Below, one piece after another: positions 5,776 through 7,139 of a stretch of DNA of 7,139 bases. The stretch lies in NCBI GenBank assembly GCA_023266455.1, contig JAHFQD010000095.1, forward strand, positions 1 through 7,139. The letters are read 5' to 3'. The notes beneath the pieces were generated by a model. It was not told where the DNA came from. It did no database searches and saw only the letters and a program-made list of their open reading frames with translations. How positions within the stretch are numbered: position 1 is the stretch's first letter; every line of letters starts with the position of its first letter. The translations under genes and the position numbers were made by a program. The stretch is from Candidatus Muproteobacteria bacterium (GTDB taxonomy: Bacteria; Pseudomonadota; Gammaproteobacteria; Acidiferrobacterales; Sulfurifustaceae).

Positions 5776-6852
5776 TCAGGGACGATCTATCCGCAGCAAT
5801 GGTTCTACAAAAGCAGCCTGATCTTTACAATCTTGGTTAATTTCGTCTCTTTCTCGTTCGACACGCTGCCGGCGGGCATGCTTCAACCATTGCAACGCGA
5901 TACGCGCTGGCCATATCCACCGGCATATTTCAATTCCTAAGCGCAGAAGCAGCGACGTCAGCGGGTAGCCGCAATCGGACAGCCCGATGGCGGTTCGACG
6001 CGCCGATTCGACGTCATCTTCCGATAACGCATGACCGATTTGGAGCAGCGCGATCTTGCGATAATCGCGTTTGAACAAACGGCGCACGTGCTCGCGCGCC
6101 GCTGCCGATATCTCTGGATCGCGTTCGATAGTGGCGATCATTCGTTCGTCCCATTCGAGCCAACGCCGGTCGAGCGTGCCGGTGGTCCCGCTGGTGGACG
6201 CGGGATGGGCCACAAGCGCGGCCGCGATACCGGGCATCACGACGAACGCGAATCGCGCTGCCGCATGGCAAACGTAACTTCCATCTACGAACGGTCCGGC
6301 GTCGACGTCGATCAGGCCGATGCGATCGCGCACCTCAGCGCGAAACACGATGCCCGTCCAGGTGTTCGGCACTTGCAGCGTCGCGATCGCTTCGAAACCT
6401 TCGCCGGCGGCGAAGTAACGCGGTTGCGGCACAGCGATCGGCGGGCTGATGACCCGGCCCTGTTCGTCGATCACGATCGTCGCCACGCAAACGAACATTG
6501 CATCCGGATGCGCTTCAAACGCCGCCATCGCCTGCCGGTAAAAATCGGGCGCGAGCATGTCGTCATCCGACAGCAACGAAAAAAAAGGCGTGCGGACGCT
6601 GTTGATGCCGAAATTGAAATTGTTGTAAGAGCCGATGTTCGCGGGATGCGCGTGGTACTCCACCCGGTCGTCTCGTTCGGCGATCCGCCTCACAACCGCC
6701 GCGGTGTCGTCGCCCGACGCGTTGTCGCACACCAACGCGCGCACACGCGGAAACGTTTGCTCCAACACGCTGCGCAACGCGCGACCGACGAGATGCGGCC
6801 GCCGATACGTCGGCACGACCGTCGTGATCAGGGGCGCGTCGTGTTGGTTCAT
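5776..6852 (-). CDS. Family 2 glycosyltransferase (GT-A fold), soluble, polysaccharide repeat-unit type
   Basis: 358 residues. Seen: the opening TTVVPTYRRPHLVGRALRSV (10-29), CDNASGDDT (42-50), NIGSYNNFNFGI (72-83) and the metal/nucleotide-sugar motif LLSDDDML (93-100). This is a standard GT2 N-terminal domain. The middle contains PNTWTGIVFR (162-171) and FVDGSYV (188-194), where acceptor-side residues usually lie. The C-terminal third is basic and helical, with one amphipathic or hydrophobic stretch (about 297-323), consistent with peripheral attachment to the inner membrane. The expected role is transfer of one sugar from a nucleotide donor onto an undecaprenyl-diphosphate-linked oligosaccharide in the cytoplasm; donor and linkage cannot be read. 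The start overlaps the flippase-like gene by ATGA (6849-6852), with AAGGG (6856-6860) just upstream as a ribosome site. Blocks in this gene reach 57-73% GC, above the genes downstream. Confidence 0.94.
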   Translation of the reverse strand: MNQHDAPLITTVVPTYRRPHLVGRALRSVLEQTFPRVRALVCDNASGDDTAAVVRRIAERDDRVEYHAHPANIGSYNNFNFGINSVRTPFFSLLSDDDMLAPDFYRQAMAAFEAHPDAMFVCVATIVIDEQGRVISPPIAVPQPRYFAAGEGFEAIATLQVPNTWTGIVFRAEVRDRIGLIDVDAGPFVDGSYVCHAAARFAFVVMPGIAAALVAHPASTSGTTGTLDRRWLEWDERMIATIERDPEISAAAREHVRRLFKRDYRKIALLQIGHALSEDDVESARRTAIGLSDCGYPLTSLLLRLGIEICRWIWPARIALQWLKHARRQRVERERDEINQDCKDQAAFVEPLLRIDRP

Positions 6853-7139
6853 GATCCCTTCTTCGCTGACGCCGCTTGGAGTTGGCGAAACGCGGTGCGC
6901 AGCTCACCGCGCAATTCGTCGCCGGCGATTAACCAACCCGCGACGGAAAATATCAAGGTGCCGACGGCATACGAAGCGATCAATCCGACAGCGTTATCGC
7001 CGGCGCCGAGAGAATACGCGATCAACCAGGGTAGTCCGTACGCCGCCAACATCGCCGCGAAAAACAGACCCGTGCGACGCCACCAATGCGCCGGACCGGT
7101 TTCCAAACAAACGCGGCAAAATCGCGGGATGAAATAAAC
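6849..7139 (-). CDS. C-terminal end of an integral membrane protein, probable Wzx-type oligosaccharide flippase (partial)
   Basis: The last 96 codons of a gene that enters from the right edge. The frame stays open to the final base, so the TTG at 7106 is not needed as a start. Two hydrophobic helices are visible (around FFAAMLAAYGLPWLIAYSL and VGLIASYAVGTLIFSVAGWL), then a short charged cytoplasmic tail (GDELRGELRTAFRQ). That is how polysaccharide transporters of the MATE/MOP superfamily, such as Wzx, usually end. The ATGA overlap with a repeat-unit GT2 gene supports an export role for a lipid-linked glycan. The fragment is too short for a firm family call; another multi-spanning protein, such as a polymerase, remains possible. 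Confidence 0.6.
   Translation of the reverse strand, partial: VYFIPRFCRVCLETGPAHWWRRTGLFFAAMLAAYGLPWLIAYSLGAGDNAVGLIASYAVGTLIFSVAGWLIAGDELRGELRTAFRQLQAASAKKGS

Noticed and set aside
6849..7106. A complete 85-residue gene starting at a TTG codon at 7106
   Set aside because: The same frame continues without a stop to the window edge and resembles the end of a larger transporter, so a partial gene is the better call.
6031..7137. A 368-codon open frame on the plus strand
   Set aside because: It lies antisense to the GT2 gene and the flippase end, both with clear family motifs. Its translation is Arg/His-rich and low in hydrophobic pattern, as expected for the complement of a GC-rich gene.

Overview
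All supported genes in this 7.1 kb window lie on the minus strand and are packed like an operon, so transcription runs from the right end to the left. The content is that of a cell-surface polysaccharide or O-antigen-type locus of a Gram-negative bacterium, most likely a proteobacterium. This rests on a GtrB/ArnC-type polyprenyl-phosphate glycosyltransferase, a probable Wzx-like flippase, GT-C-like membrane proteins and Shine-Dalgarno/sigma70-like signals. The sequence alone does not support a genus.

In transcription order, the right edge holds the C-terminal end of an integral membrane protein (6849-7139), probably an oligosaccharide flippase. It overlaps by ATGA a soluble GT2 glycosyltransferase (5776-6852). 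A 116-bp gap follows, with a good sigma70-like promoter and a small inverted repeat over the expected transcription start. Next come two ATGA-coupled membrane proteins (4652-5659 and 3912-4655) that together look like one GT-C glycosyltransferase divided in two, then a GtrB-like enzyme (2844-3875) and a radical SAM protein with an auxiliary cysteine cluster (1806-2831). After a 134-bp gap come the alpha (643-1671) and partial beta (1-622) subunits of a thiamine-diphosphate E1 enzyme, with no E2 or E3 gene in view.

A coherent reading, part inference, is as follows. The GT2 enzyme builds a lipid-linked repeat unit and the flippase exports it. The GtrB-like enzyme loads a sugar onto polyprenyl phosphate, and the split GT-C protein transfers that sugar to an acceptor on the periplasmic face. 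The radical SAM enzyme and the E1 pair would make or modify an unusual sugar or acyl substituent. The E1 pair belongs by sequence to a type I associate with sugar loci rather than central metabolism.

Hand-counted 60-base blocks suggest a mosaic. Blocks in the E1 genes and the right-hand GT2 gene are about 53-73% GC, while blocks between 1806 and 5659 range from about 30 to 57%. No RNA gene, CRISPR array, insertion sequence or convincing intrinsic terminator was seen, and no gene-free stretch exceeds 134 bp.
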